This document shows positions 16,941 to 27,200 of a stretch of 64,000 nt of DNA, piece by piece. The DNA is from JAFMKE01 sp037624485 (GTDB lineage Bacteria; Bacteroidota; Bacteroidia; Chitinophagales; UBA8649). Below the pieces are notes generated by a model, which saw nothing but the letters and a program-made list of their open reading frames with translations, was not told where the DNA came from and ran no database searches. Within the stretch, counting starts at the first letter, position 1. Each line of letters begins with the position of its first letter. The translations under genes were made by a program, and so were the position numbers. Location of the stretch: positions 1 through 64,000 of the forward strand of contig JASJJC010000014.1 of the NCBI GenBank assembly GCA_037624485.1. Direction: 5' to 3'.

Positions 16941-17944
16941 TGAATTTGAAAACCTATAAAGTCGAACGTTTACTTGAGTTAAACGATCTTTTAAATAAAG
17001 AAAATGAAAATTTGGTTCAATGTGTTGGCTTAGCTGAAATTAAAAATAAGTGGTTTACCCAAGAGAATATTTGGCAAATGATTAATGCCATTAAGACCAA
17101 TTATTTGGAGCCTTCGAAATTGAACCAATGGATGGATTCATATACCTTAAATGAGTTAAATACTTCCGTGGGTATAATTTGTGCAGGTAATATCCCACTA
17201 GTTGGTTTTCACGATATTCTTTGTGCTTTTGTTGTTAATGCACCAACACAAGTGAAACTCGCAAGCAAAGATGAGGTTCTAATGAAATTTATCATCGAGC
17301 AGCTTCAAACGCTTGATATTACTTGGCAAGTAGAAATAGTCAATCGTCTTCAAAACTATAAAGCGGTAGTTGCAACAGGAAGTGACAACTCACATCGATA
17401 CTTTGAGCAATACTTTCAGTCAGTTCCCAATATTTTAAGAAGCAATAGGAATAGTATAGCCATAATTACGGGTGATGAAACAGCGCATGAATTGGATTTA
17501 TTGGCGCATGATGTTTTAGCCTACTTTGGTTTAGGATGTCGAAATGTTTCGAAAATATTCCTACCAGAGGGGTTTGACGTCACCACCCTCTTTACTCACT
17601 TTGATAATTTCAAGGAATATGTCAATCACAACTTATATAAAGACAACTATGATTACAACAGAACGCTTCTTTTGATGAACTTGGATAAACATTTGGCCAA
17701 TGACTTCATCATTGCAAAAGAGGATGACAATTTGCATAGTCGATTGGCAACTATTCATTACAGTTTCTATAAAAACACTGAAGAAGTTCAAGACTATATC
17801 ATAGAAAACCATGAGAATATTCAGGTGGTCGTAAGTCGACCTTCAACGTTTTGGGAAAGTGTAGATTTTGGGCAAGCTCAAAAACCAAGTTTAAGTGATT
17901 ATGCCGACAATATAGATACCTTAGATTTCTTGCTATCTTTGTAA
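16940..17944 (+). CDS. Acyl-CoA reductase, LuxC-like
   Basis: A 334-residue protein of the LuxC-type acyl-CoA reductase family (aldehyde-dehydrogenase-like fold), which reduces acyl-CoA to aldehyde with NAD(P)H. It has the cofactor-binding segment CAGNIPLVGFHD (residues 81-92), an RSNRNSIAI segment (168-175), and the candidate catalytic Cys200 in FGLGCRNVSK. No luxD, luxE or luciferase gene is nearby, so bioluminescence is not suggested. Family members are widespread in non-luminous Bacteroidota, where their role is unclear. It overlaps cca by one base and is followed after 1 bp by the DUF2461 gene. Confidence 0.85.
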   Translation: MNLKTYKVERLLELNDLLNKENENLVQCVGLAEIKNKWFTQENIWQMINAIKTNYLEPSKLNQWMDSYTLNELNTSVGIICAGNIPLVGFHDILCAFVVNAPTQVKLASKDEVLMKFIIEQLQTLDITWQVEIVNRLQNYKAVVATGSDNSHRYFEQYFQSVPNILRSNRNSIAIITGDETAHELDLLAHDVLAYFGLGCRNVSKIFLPEGFDVTTLFTHFDNFKEYVNHNLYKDNYDYNRTLLLMNLDKHLANDFIIAKEDDNLHSRLATIHYSFYKNTEEVQDYIIENHENIQVVVSRPSTFWESVDFGQAQKPSLSDYADNIDTLDFLLSL

Positions 17945-17945
17945 G

Positions 17946-18614
17946 ATGTCAAGTTATTTCAGTAAAGATTTTCCTGTCTTTTTTAAAGAATTAGCCGCGA
18001 ATAACTCCAAAGATTGGATGGATGATAATCGCAAGCGTTATGCCCAGGTTGTCAAGAAACCCTTTGAAAATTTTGTTGAAGCTTTGCAACAGGCAGTAGG
18101 CGAATTTGATGAGGAAATAACTTTAAAACCTGGTGATTCAATCTTCAGGATAAATAGAGATATTCGATTTAGCAAAGATAAAACACCCTACAAAACCAAC
18201 CGCACTGCAATTATATCTAAATATGGAAGAAAAGACAAGGTATACCCTGGCTTCTACATATCCTTATCTCCAGAAAAAGTAATGGTAGGTGGAGGCGCAT
18301 ACTTCCTTGAAAAAGAAAACCTGTACAAAGTTCGACAAGAAATTGCTTACAATTTAGAAGAATTCGATTGCTTAATTAATGACAAAAAGTTTAAAGCTAA
18401 TTTCCCAGAAATATTAGGAGCGAAAAACAAGCTTATTCCAAAAGAATTTAAGGATGATGCTAAAATACAGCCTCTCCTTTTGAATAAAGGATTCTTTTTC
18501 ATGAAGGACTTGCCCGCTGATTTGATTTTTGATAACAATGTGGTTAATGTGCTCATCGAAAACATGAAAACAGCAAGCCCTTTTAACAATTTTCTAAGAA
18601 GAGCCTTATCTTAA
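17946..18614 (+). CDS. DUF2461 domain protein
   Basis: A 222-residue protein of the DUF2461 (TIGR02453) family, found in many bacteria and some fungi, function unknown. Recognisable family segments are FFKELAANNSKDWMDDNRKRY near the N-terminus, IFRINRDIRFSKDKTPYK near residues 65-82, and the GFYISLSPEKVMVGGGAY strand. There is no signal peptide or membrane segment, so it should be cytosolic. It sits between the acyl-CoA reductase and lpxK with 1-10 bp gaps, so it is translationally linked to them. Confidence 0.88.
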   Translation: MSSYFSKDFPVFFKELAANNSKDWMDDNRKRYAQVVKKPFENFVEALQQAVGEFDEEITLKPGDSIFRINRDIRFSKDKTPYKTNRTAIISKYGRKDKVYPGFYISLSPEKVMVGGGAYFLEKENLYKVRQEIAYNLEEFDCLINDKKFKANFPEILGAKNKLIPKEFKDDAKIQPLLLNKGFFFMKDLPADLIFDNNVVNVLIENMKTASPFNNFLRRALS

Positions 18615-18624
18615 GCTATTGAAG

Positions 18625-19707
18625 ATGCTAAGCAAAATATTATTGATGCCATTTACCCTCCTCTATGGTATAGGCATTGCTTTTCGAAATTTCCTCTATG
18701 ACAATAAATATTTCCGTTCTATACGTTTTGATATACCGGTTATTAACGTCGGCAATCTAAGTACTGGTGGAACAGGTAAAACTCCTCATGTTGACTACTT
18801 AATCGACTTACTTAAAGCTCACTACCCACTGGGAGTGTTAAGCCGGGGATATCGCAGAAAAACAAGTGGTTATATGAATGTAAAAACCAATCATAAAGCC
18901 CGCGATGTTGGCGATGAACCCTTATTATTAAAATGGAAGCATCCTGAAATTGAAGTAGCCGTTTCTGAAGATAGGTCCATAGGCATTCCTAGTTTAGCTA
19001 GTCAAAAACCCCCAACATTTACCGTTCTTCTAGATGATGCATTTCAGCACAGAGGCATACGAGCAGGATTAAATATCCTACTTACGCCCTATCACGAGCT
19101 TTACACCGATGACTTTTTACTTCCTGTTGGTAATCTTCGTGAATTTAAAAGCGGTGCAAAACGAGCTGACTTAATAATCGTCACGCATTCACCGCAACAA
19201 TTAACCCAACAAGAAAAGGATCGAATAAAAACAAAATTAAGTCCGCAAGATTACCAGCATGTCTTCTTTTCTTTTCTTGATTACCACCCTATATATCAGG
19301 TATTTAAGGAAGATATTACTTTGATTTCACCCGAAAAAGGCAGCGATATATTGTTACTTACAGGCATAGCAAACCACTCTAAAATGAAAGACTATTTAGC
19401 TGCAAAGTTCAACAAAGTCTATGAACGCTCATTCCCAGACCATCACACTTTTACCAATCAGGATGTGGAATCTATAATTAACACGTATAAGGACCTCAAG
19501 GGGAAGGATAAATATATCATAACCACGGAAAAGGATCTTACCCGTCTTTTCCCTCATGCACAAGCATTTAATAATGTAGGAATAAAAGTACTTTGTTTAC
19601 CAATTAAGATTAATTTTGAGGCTAAAGAAAAGCAACGATTTAATAAAATCATTCACTTTTTTATTGAAAAGACATTAGAGGAATATTTAACTATAGAAGA
19701 ACAATAA
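18625..19707 (+). CDS. lpxK: Tetraacyldisaccharide 4'-kinase
   Basis: Phosphorylates the 4' position of the lipid A disaccharide precursor, a late step of lipid A synthesis at the inner membrane. It has 360 residues from the ATG at 18625; an upstream TTG at 18619 would add only two residues. An N-terminal hydrophobic helix (MLSKILLMPFTLLYGIGIAF) anchors it. The Walker A motif VGNLSTGGTGKTPH is at residues 42-55, followed by the family segments LSRGYRRKTSG, DDAFQHR, and PVGNLREF. It is 1 bp upstream of the purine nucleoside phosphorylase gene. The pair lpxK-PNP is a common arrangement in Bacteroidota. Confidence 0.95.
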   Translation: MLSKILLMPFTLLYGIGIAFRNFLYDNKYFRSIRFDIPVINVGNLSTGGTGKTPHVDYLIDLLKAHYPLGVLSRGYRRKTSGYMNVKTNHKARDVGDEPLLLKWKHPEIEVAVSEDRSIGIPSLASQKPPTFTVLLDDAFQHRGIRAGLNILLTPYHELYTDDFLLPVGNLREFKSGAKRADLIIVTHSPQQLTQQEKDRIKTKLSPQDYQHVFFSFLDYHPIYQVFKEDITLISPEKGSDILLLTGIANHSKMKDYLAAKFNKVYERSFPDHHTFTNQDVESIINTYKDLKGKDKYIITTEKDLTRLFPHAQAFNNVGIKVLCLPIKINFEAKEKQRFNKIIHFFIEKTLEEYLTIEEQ

Positions 19708-19708
19708 T

Positions 19709-20530
19709 ATGACGGTCATTGAGCAAATTAACACCACCATAAGGTTTATAAGATCCATTAGCGAGTTTAATCCTGAAATAGGGATTATCCTGGGTAGTGG
19801 ACTAGGAAATTTCACAAACGAAATTGAAGTAGTCAAAGAAATTGCCTACGAGGATATTCCAAACTTTCCTGTTGTAACAGTTAAAGGGCATTCAGGTAAA
19901 TTAATATTTGGCAAAGTAAGTGGTAAAAACATAATCGCTTTTAGTGGTCGCTTTCATTATTATGAAGGATATGAGATGGATGAAGTAATTTTCCCAGTTC
20001 GATTAATGAAATACTTGGGTTGCCACAGTGTTGTAATTTCCAATGCGAGTGGAGGAATAAATCCAGCGCAGAGGGTAGGCGATTTAATGATCATAACTGA
20101 TCATATTAATCTGCAACCCGTGCATCCCCTTAGAGGAAAAAATGATGAGAATCTTGGTCCTAGATTTCCAGACATGCTCAATGCCTATCATGATGATTAC
20201 AGAGCAATAGCAATAAAAATAGCAGAGGAAAATAATATTGCTTGTCATCAGGGAGTTTATGTAGGTGTGCAAGGTCCTACTTTTGAAACGCCAGCAGAAT
20301 ATAAAGCATTTCATCTAATGGGCGGGGATGCTGTGGGAATGAGCACTGTGCCCGAAGTTATTGCAGCTCGACATGTAGGACTAAAAGTATTTGGTATATC
20401 TGTTATTTCAGATTGCGGTTATCCGCCAGAGGCTATGATAGACATCAATCATGATATGGTTATTGCAGCTGCAAAGGAAGCGGAACCAAAAATGAGCTTG
20501 ATTATTAAAGAATTACTTGCCAAAATCTAA
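19709..20530 (+). CDS. Purine nucleoside phosphorylase (PNP-I, trimeric type)
   Basis: A 273-residue enzyme that cleaves inosine and guanosine with phosphate in purine salvage. Landmarks of the low-molecular-mass trimeric family are present: GIILGSGLGNF near residue 25, GHSGKLIFGKVSGK, FSGRFHYYEGY, NASGGINP, YVGVQGPTFETPAEYK, and the GGDAVGMSTVPEVIAARH signature. It begins 1 bp after lpxK and ends 10 bp before a porin gene that starts with TTG. Confidence 0.94.
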   Translation: MTVIEQINTTIRFIRSISEFNPEIGIILGSGLGNFTNEIEVVKEIAYEDIPNFPVVTVKGHSGKLIFGKVSGKNIIAFSGRFHYYEGYEMDEVIFPVRLMKYLGCHSVVISNASGGINPAQRVGDLMIITDHINLQPVHPLRGKNDENLGPRFPDMLNAYHDDYRAIAIKIAEENNIACHQGVYVGVQGPTFETPAEYKAFHLMGGDAVGMSTVPEVIAARHVGLKVFGISVISDCGYPPEAMIDINHDMVIAAAKEAEPKMSLIIKELLAKI

Positions 20531-20540
20531 GTAAAAGGAC

Positions 20541-22415
20541 TTGAACAATAAGCATCCCCATACCCTACTATTCCTGCTATTCACCATCGTTTATAGCCTC
20601 GCTTATTGTCAACATGATGAAACCAGCTATTATTATTTTAAAGATCAAGAACACCTACTTATTCCTATTGATACCGGTCTAAATAATTTGGAAGCTTATA
20701 ATTTTATGCAGACGCCAACCTGGGACTATTTCAACCTAGGAAATACAGGTCAAGCACATCAATATATGGCCTTGGATTGGAATGGAAATAAAGGTTTCAA
20801 AAGTGGCCTAACTCATTTTGACCGATATAAATACGCGATTGATAAGATTCGATATTATAAAGTTGAGAAACCATTGTCTCAAATCAACTATTTTTTGGGA
20901 AGTAATAGAGAAAATATTTTTGGTGCCCAATTTGCACACAATGTGAAAAACAGACTCAATTATGGAGTCAATTTCCATAGAGTTCTATCCACAGGTGTTT
21001 ACAATAACATACAAGCTAGAAATGGAGATTTCTCGCTTTATGGTCAATTCTTCTCAAAAAACAGCAGGTATGTCTTAGGTGCCGAAATGATTTTCACAAA
21101 ACTGAAAGCACAAGAAAATGGAGGCTTGTTAATTGATTTCATCAATCAACCTGAATTAGTCGAACCCAACAAAGAGTTTTACGAGGTAAATATTACTGAT
21201 GGTTTGACTCAACACAAAAATTTGGCCTTTGAAATTACAAATACCTACCATTTTGGGTTTCACACTTATGACAGCATTACCGATAGCCTAGAAGTACGAA
21301 GATTCCATCCTAGTTTTACCATAAACCACTTAACAGGTACACAAAAAAATACCTACGAATATGTAGACAATAATGCGACTGACAGCCTATATGGCGATTT
21401 CTTCCAAGCCGCAGATTCAAGTTTTTATAGGTTGTATTATCACCAAATTCCCAATCGTGTTTTCTTCAACTACTCAGGTCTTAAAGCAAATAGAGATAGT
21501 GCCCAATATTATAATTTAAAAGTTGAATTTGGCGCACAACACGACAATATAGAATTATGGCAAAATCGCAAAGAGTTTACTACCAACAATTTCCATATCT
21601 ACACTGCCCTCCGGAGTAATCCATTGGCTCTAAAAAAGTGGAGCTATGCAATAAATACCCATTATTATTTAACTGGATATAACCATAATGATTGGCAGTT
21701 CAGCGCTAACTTTGGCTATAACCTAGATAAGTTCGGTGTAGCAACAATATCTGGAAAAATAGAACAGCAAGAAGCTGCATGGATTGAGCAAAACTATGCC
21801 TCTTCATCCCTAAACTGGACCTATAATTTTGATAAAAAAACGCATAGTTTAATTGCTTTTGACTATCAATTGACTAAACAGCAGTTTAACTTTCATGCAG
21901 CGTACCATCGTGTTGGAAACTTCGTCTATTTCGATGAAAATTCTCGTCCTAAACAGCTGCAAAACACGACATCCTATTGGCAAATTAACGCCAGTAAAAA
22001 TTTGAATTTCAAAATCCTTCATTTTGATAATTTTATAGGTATTCAAGGCAATAACAACCAAGAAGCTTTGCGCTTACCTGCTGTATTTTTAAAGTCAAGT
22101 TTATACATTGAAGGATACATATTTAAGGGGAACATGTTAGCTCGGCTTGGGGCAGATATGAGGTATAATAGCAGCTTTGAAGCAAATGCTTGGAATCCAA
22201 TAATTGGACAATTTTATATTCAAAATAATCAAAGTATGCAATACACTCCTGTATTGGATATATTTCTGAGTTTTAAGGTAAAAACCCTGCGAGTTTTCGC
22301 AAAAGCCAATTACATCAACGAAGGCTTGATTAAAAAGAATTATTATACGGCCTTGGGCTACCCGGATCGCGGCAGAACATTTGCTGGTGGACTTGTTTGG
22401 CGATTCTTTGAATAA
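20541..22415 (+). CDS. Putative beta-barrel porin (Porin_10-like)
   Basis: A 624-residue outer-membrane protein with a signal peptide ending near YCQ (about residue 24) and many alternating aromatic and polar segments typical of a large barrel. It closes with VWRFFE, a terminal aromatic as in outer-membrane barrels. The general form matches the Porin_10 group of Bacteroidota, which is often encoded near purine nucleoside phosphorylase. The start is TTG: the frame is closed by TAA at 20532-20534 and no ATG occurs until far inside the mature protein, so TTG is the only option that keeps the signal peptide. The transported solute is unknown. Confidence 0.78.
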   Translation: MNNKHPHTLLFLLFTIVYSLAYCQHDETSYYYFKDQEHLLIPIDTGLNNLEAYNFMQTPTWDYFNLGNTGQAHQYMALDWNGNKGFKSGLTHFDRYKYAIDKIRYYKVEKPLSQINYFLGSNRENIFGAQFAHNVKNRLNYGVNFHRVLSTGVYNNIQARNGDFSLYGQFFSKNSRYVLGAEMIFTKLKAQENGGLLIDFINQPELVEPNKEFYEVNITDGLTQHKNLAFEITNTYHFGFHTYDSITDSLEVRRFHPSFTINHLTGTQKNTYEYVDNNATDSLYGDFFQAADSSFYRLYYHQIPNRVFFNYSGLKANRDSAQYYNLKVEFGAQHDNIELWQNRKEFTTNNFHIYTALRSNPLALKKWSYAINTHYYLTGYNHNDWQFSANFGYNLDKFGVATISGKIEQQEAAWIEQNYASSSLNWTYNFDKKTHSLIAFDYQLTKQQFNFHAAYHRVGNFVYFDENSRPKQLQNTTSYWQINASKNLNFKILHFDNFIGIQGNNNQEALRLPAVFLKSSLYIEGYIFKGNMLARLGADMRYNSSFEANAWNPIIGQFYIQNNQSMQYTPVLDIFLSFKVKTLRVFAKANYINEGLIKKNYYTALGYPDRGRTFAGGLVWRFFE

Positions 22416-22473
22416 TAAGTATCCGGATACACTCAAATCACAATCTTGACTCCATATTTGCGTTATTTATTTA

Positions 22474-23130
22474 ATGAATTTTTTGTCGCATTACTATTTA
22501 CTGCCCGAGAAAGAAAATATCGATTTTATTATTGGCAATTTACTTCCAGATTTAATGCGAGGGTTTACCAAAATCTATAATCTAGAAATTAAGTCTAATC
22601 CATTAACTCATGGCACCAAATTTATTCAGGGTTTGCATTACCATTTATTAACTGACAAGCTCTTTCACAATTCTGCTTTTTTTCAAAAAAACTGCAATGC
22701 GCTGAAGAGAATAACAGAATTTCACCAACTCCCCCTTAAGCGAAATTTCATTGTTTCTCATATAATGCTAGAACTAATAATTGATCAATATCTTATAGAA
22801 CAATCGCCTAGTTTAGCTACCAATTTTTACAAGATGCTTGATGCTGCTGATCTTATAAAATTGGAAGACCAGCTTAAAATGACAATGCCGCGTCAAAATT
22901 CCTCAAATATTATTCGTATTTTTAATGGTTTTAGAGAAAATAGATATGCTTATCAATTATTGGAGCAAGAAGGGATTCAAGCTGGTTTGTATCATATTGT
23001 AGGAAAAAGAATAGGACTATCTTTTCAAGAACAACAATGGAGGCAGGCTATACAAGAAGGAAAAGAAACAATAGCAGAGGGGTTACCCTTTTTTTTGAAA
23101 AAAATAAAACATGAGCTAAATGATGCTTAA
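22474..23130 (+). CDS. ACP phosphodiesterase-like protein (AcpH family)
   Basis: A 218-residue protein resembling acyl-carrier-protein phosphodiesterases (DUF479/AcpH), an HD-related helical fold. The typical opening MNFLSHYYL and the segment IIGNLLPDLMRGF are present. A later His/Asp region (GLHYHLLTDKLFH) fits the metal-binding core, and HIMLELIIDQYL matches a conserved helix. Known members remove phosphopantetheine from holo-ACP; related proteins have unproven functions, so the activity is inferred. Its 3' end overlaps the following PorV-like gene by about 10 bases, which implies coupled translation. A near-consensus -7 box (CATATTTG) lies about 15 bases upstream. Confidence 0.7.
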   Translation: MNFLSHYYLLPEKENIDFIIGNLLPDLMRGFTKIYNLEIKSNPLTHGTKFIQGLHYHLLTDKLFHNSAFFQKNCNALKRITEFHQLPLKRNFIVSHIMLELIIDQYLIEQSPSLATNFYKMLDAADLIKLEDQLKMTMPRQNSSNIIRIFNGFRENRYAYQLLEQEGIQAGLYHIVGKRIGLSFQEQQWRQAIQEGKETIAEGLPFFLKKIKHELNDA

Positions 23131-24253
23131 AAAAATTAGTTTACTTCTCTTATCATCTTTTCTTCTTATGGCTTTAAGTGCCCAAAAGTCAAGAAAATAT
23201 TCGAATGAATTTTTAAATATTGGTATGGGGGCTAGTGGTATGGCCATGAGCAATAGCCGGGTAGCTGGCACAGGCGATTTATTTAGCATGTACTACAACG
23301 CTGCAGGGCTTGCACACATCAAGGATAATTTTCAAATTGGTTATATGCATAGCGAATACTTTGCTGGAATAGCTAAAATTGATTACCTCGCTGTAGCTAT
23401 TCCCTTGGAAAATGAAAAAAGAAGTCTTGGGCTTACCTTTTATAGATTTGGTATTGACGATATTCCCAACACCTTATTCTTGTTTCCTAACGGGACCGAC
23501 AATCCTCCGGACTACAGCAGAATAAGTCGATTCACTAATGGTGAGTATGCAGTTCTTTTGTCTTATGGTCAAAAACTTAAGCCCGAAGGTCTCTCAGTTG
23601 GCGGCTCGGTAAAAATTATTCATAAAAAGGTAGGAAGTTTTGCAACAGCTTGGGGAGTTGGAATTGATGCTGGTTTGCAATATCGTAAAAATGGTTGGCG
23701 TTTTGGAATTAATGCTCGTGACGTTTCAAGCACCTATAATGCTTGGTCATTCAACTTTACCGCAGAAGAAGCTGATGTTTTGCAGGCAACTGGCAATTTA
23801 GTCCCTGAAAATTCTCTTGAACTAACTCTTCCAATGATTTTGGTAGGTGTCGGTCATCAATTCAACATCAAAAACAAATTTTATATTGAACCCGAGCTTA
23901 ACGTGAATATGAACACCGATGGAAGAAGAAATGTATTATTTAGAACCGATCCTGTTGGATTTGACGCAACGTTTGGACTCGAACTTAACTATAAGAATAT
24001 TATTTATTTGAGAAGTGGAGTAGGTAATTTTCAATGGATAACAAAATTGGAAGGAAACGACAAACTAACTGCCCAGCCCAATATTGGTGTTGGCCTAAAT
24101 ATTAAAGGATTTCATATCGATTATGCCTTCACAAATCTGGGCGACCAAACTAGTGTAAACGGTCAAGATCAAGTCTTTTACAGCAATGTCATCTCCGCAC
24201 ATTTTGGGTTCCCGAAAAAGAATAAACAAGAAGATAATATCCAAGAATTATGA
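23120..24253 (+). CDS. PorV/PorQ family outer-membrane protein (PorV2-like)
   Basis: A 377-residue predicted outer-membrane barrel with a signal peptide ending near LSAQ (residue 21). The start of the mature part, FLNIGMGASGMAMSNSRVA followed by DLFSMYYNAAGLA, is characteristic of PorV/PorQ-type proteins related to FadL-like barrels. In the type IX secretion system PorV works as a shuttle that hands cargo to the PorU sortase. The next gene, overlapping by four bases, encodes a PorU-like C25 peptidase, which supports assignment to the PorV2/PorU2 pair rather than to the canonical porV. Two adjacent ATGs (23120 and 23123) are possible starts. Confidence 0.8.
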   Translation: MMLKKISLLLLSSFLLMALSAQKSRKYSNEFLNIGMGASGMAMSNSRVAGTGDLFSMYYNAAGLAHIKDNFQIGYMHSEYFAGIAKIDYLAVAIPLENEKRSLGLTFYRFGIDDIPNTLFLFPNGTDNPPDYSRISRFTNGEYAVLLSYGQKLKPEGLSVGGSVKIIHKKVGSFATAWGVGIDAGLQYRKNGWRFGINARDVSSTYNAWSFNFTAEEADVLQATGNLVPENSLELTLPMILVGVGHQFNIKNKFYIEPELNVNMNTDGRRNVLFRTDPVGFDATFGLELNYKNIIYLRSGVGNFQWITKLEGNDKLTAQPNIGVGLNIKGFHIDYAFTNLGDQTSVNGQDQVFYSNVISAHFGFPKKNKQEDNIQEL

Positions 24254-27200
24254 GACAAAATCTACTCTTTTTTATTGCATTAATAGCAGGTGTTCAATTA
24301 TTTGCTCAGCCGTATGGCAATGAATGGATTGATTATAATCAACCACATTTTAAATTTGAAGTTGCAATTGGTAATGAAGGAATTCACCGAATTGAAAGTT
24401 CTTTAATTAACCAATACGGATTAAATTTTATTGACCCTGACAATTTTAAGTTGTTCAGAGATGGTATAGAAATTCCAATTTATGTGAAACAAACAAATAA
24501 TGTTGCAGACTTTATTGAGTTTTATGCTACAGCCAATGATGGGAAATTTGATACGTGGCTTTATAAAGACACCGCGCATCAAGCTCATGATAGAGGAAGC
24601 CTATTTTACAATAACTCAAGCTATTATTTAACGTGGAATGAAGTAGGAGGAAACCTAAGAATAAATAACATTTCAAATGACCTCTCTAATCTTCCTCAAC
24701 CTGAACCATACTTTTGGTATAGCAGTGAAAATATTCTTAATCAAACTTTTAGTATCGGTGAACCTACTTACCTATCCGGTGGAGGTAATTTGACTGCCCT
24801 TTATAATTCTCAATTTGATAAAGGTGAGGGCTTTTACAGCAATCAACAATTTAATAATTCTTCTAATATCGTATCCTTTAACATGCCTACCCCTCATGCT
24901 GTCAATAACATGGATGCAGAACTCTACACCGTTGTGGTATCATGGTCATCTAATGAACATAAGTATAATATAAAATCCGGCTCGAGTGTCCTTTCTACTC
25001 ATCAATTCAACGATTATAAAGTCGGAAAAAAATTAGACATTTTACCTGCTAGTCTCATTAATTCTAGCACTAATGTGAGTTTTGAAGCTTTGCCTTCATC
25101 AACTGGAACCAATAGAAATAATCCTTCCCTTATTGAAATTAAGTATGCTCGCTTATTTAATATGGATAATCAGAATTCATTTGTTTTTGAAATCGATGGA
25201 AATAATTCTAGACAGTATCTTGAGATAGCAAATTTGGATGACCAGAGCACGGAGCCATTACTTTATGATTTAACTAATGGATATAGGCTTGTTTCACAAG
25301 ACTTGCCAGGTTCAAATATTCACCGATTCTTGCTGCCTGCTGCTTCAGGGAGCCGAAAACTAATTATAAGAGCTGATAATAGTAATTCATACAATGTTGT
25401 AAGTAGTTTAACCCAAATCGCTTACACCAGTTTCGATGAGCCAAATAACCAAGGTAATTACATCCTATTAACTGGAGATGAATTTTATGATAGCCCTGAA
25501 GTCGATGCTTACGTTGCTCATCGAGAAAGTTTTAGTGGAGGAGCACATAATGTGATTAAAGTAAATATTAATCAGTTATACGACCAATTTGGTTTCGGAA
25601 TTGACCGACACCCTCAAGCAATAAGAAACTTCGTAAGCTATGTAACAGATACATGGAACCCAAGCCCCGAAAATTTGTTTATTGTTGGAAAAGCTAGAGA
25701 GTATAAAGACTTCAGATATAATCAAACGGCAAGAGAGCAATGTATTGTGCCCACATTTGGAAATCCTGGCAGCGATGTTCTACTGGCTGCAGACACCAAT
25801 AGTTCGGTACCTAAAATAGCCATAGGCAGGCTTGCAGCAACGAATACCGATCAAATCGACCAATACCTTCAAAAGATCATTCAGTACGATAATGAATTCT
25901 ATAATTTTGGTGACCCACTACAAACCATTGCCAATAAGGATTATATGAAACAGATTATTCACCTTGGTGGAGGAACAGATTTATCTCAACAAAATCTTTT
26001 CAGAAATTACTTAAACAGCTATGCTGCTGCTGCCAATGGGACATCTTGGGGTGCTGAGGTTCATTCTGTATTTAAAAACTCAAGCGCTCCGATACAAACC
26101 TTACCCTCTGAATTGATTAGAAATCGAATCAATGATGGAGTCTCCTTAATCACCTTTTTTGGTCACTCATACGCGAATGGCTTCGATATAAGTTTTGACG
26201 ATCCAGAGAACTACAGTAACATAGGTAAATACCCAATTTTTCTTGCAAATGGATGTAATTCTGGATTAATACATGCTTCCTCACAAAGTATAAGCGAACG
26301 ATTTGTTTTCCAGGACCAGAAGGGGGCGATTGCCTATATATCCACCACTGACCTATCAGCATCAAACTCCCTAAACGTATATACCACTAACTTTTATCAA
26401 AACCTAAGCACGAATCAATACGGGAAATCTATAGGTGAGGTTATTCAGGCAACCGTTTCAGATGTTGAAGCCTGCTGCAGCTCAATCAGCATTGGTATGA
26501 TGGTCGCCCATGAAATGACCCTGCACGGTGATCCCGCAATTCCAATTAATCAATATGACAACGCTGATTACACTATAGAAGCACAAAATGTTTTCTTCAC
26601 TCCCGAAAACATATCAACCTCTCTTGATTCATTCGAGATTAATCTAGTCGTTTACAACTTAGGAGAAGCAATAATAGATTCAATAGATATTGAGGTAGCA
26701 AGAATTTTCCCTGATGGCAGTCAAGAAGTTTTAGTTCAAACAGTACCCGCACCCTTTCACAAAGATACATTCAGTATGAGAATACCGGTTAGTAATGATA
26801 ATAATGGATTGGGGCTAAACAACTTTAATATTCATGTAGATGTAAATGACGATGTTTCCAGTGAGCTTTCAGAAACTAACAATTATTTGATTAATCAGAT
26901 TGACTTGTTTATTGGATCAGATGATATTTTCCCAATTTACCCCTTTGAATTTGCCATTGTACCAAATTCTCCTGTTACCTTAAAATCTTCTACGGGGAAT
27001 CCTTTTGAAATTGAAAAATGGTATGTCTACCAAATCGATACCTCCGAATTATTTCTTACCCCTTTGGCAGAACAAAAGATACTTTCGGAAGGAGGAGTGA
27101 TTGAATGGACGCCCAACATCAATCTTAAAGACAGCACCGTATACTATTGGAGAGTCAGCTCAGATAGCATTTATACAGGCAACTTCAAGTGGAGGAACTC

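Noticed and set aside
16940..17944. A bioluminescence (lux) locus, suggested by the LuxC-like acyl-CoA reductase.
   Set aside because: No luxA, luxB, luxD or luxE genes are present and the neighbours are tRNA, lipid A and nucleotide genes.
22419..22430. A perfect 12-bp palindrome GTATCCGGATAC between the porin and AcpH-like genes.
   Set aside because: It is short, appears once among the intergenic regions I read, and has no T-run; it could be an operator but nothing supports it.
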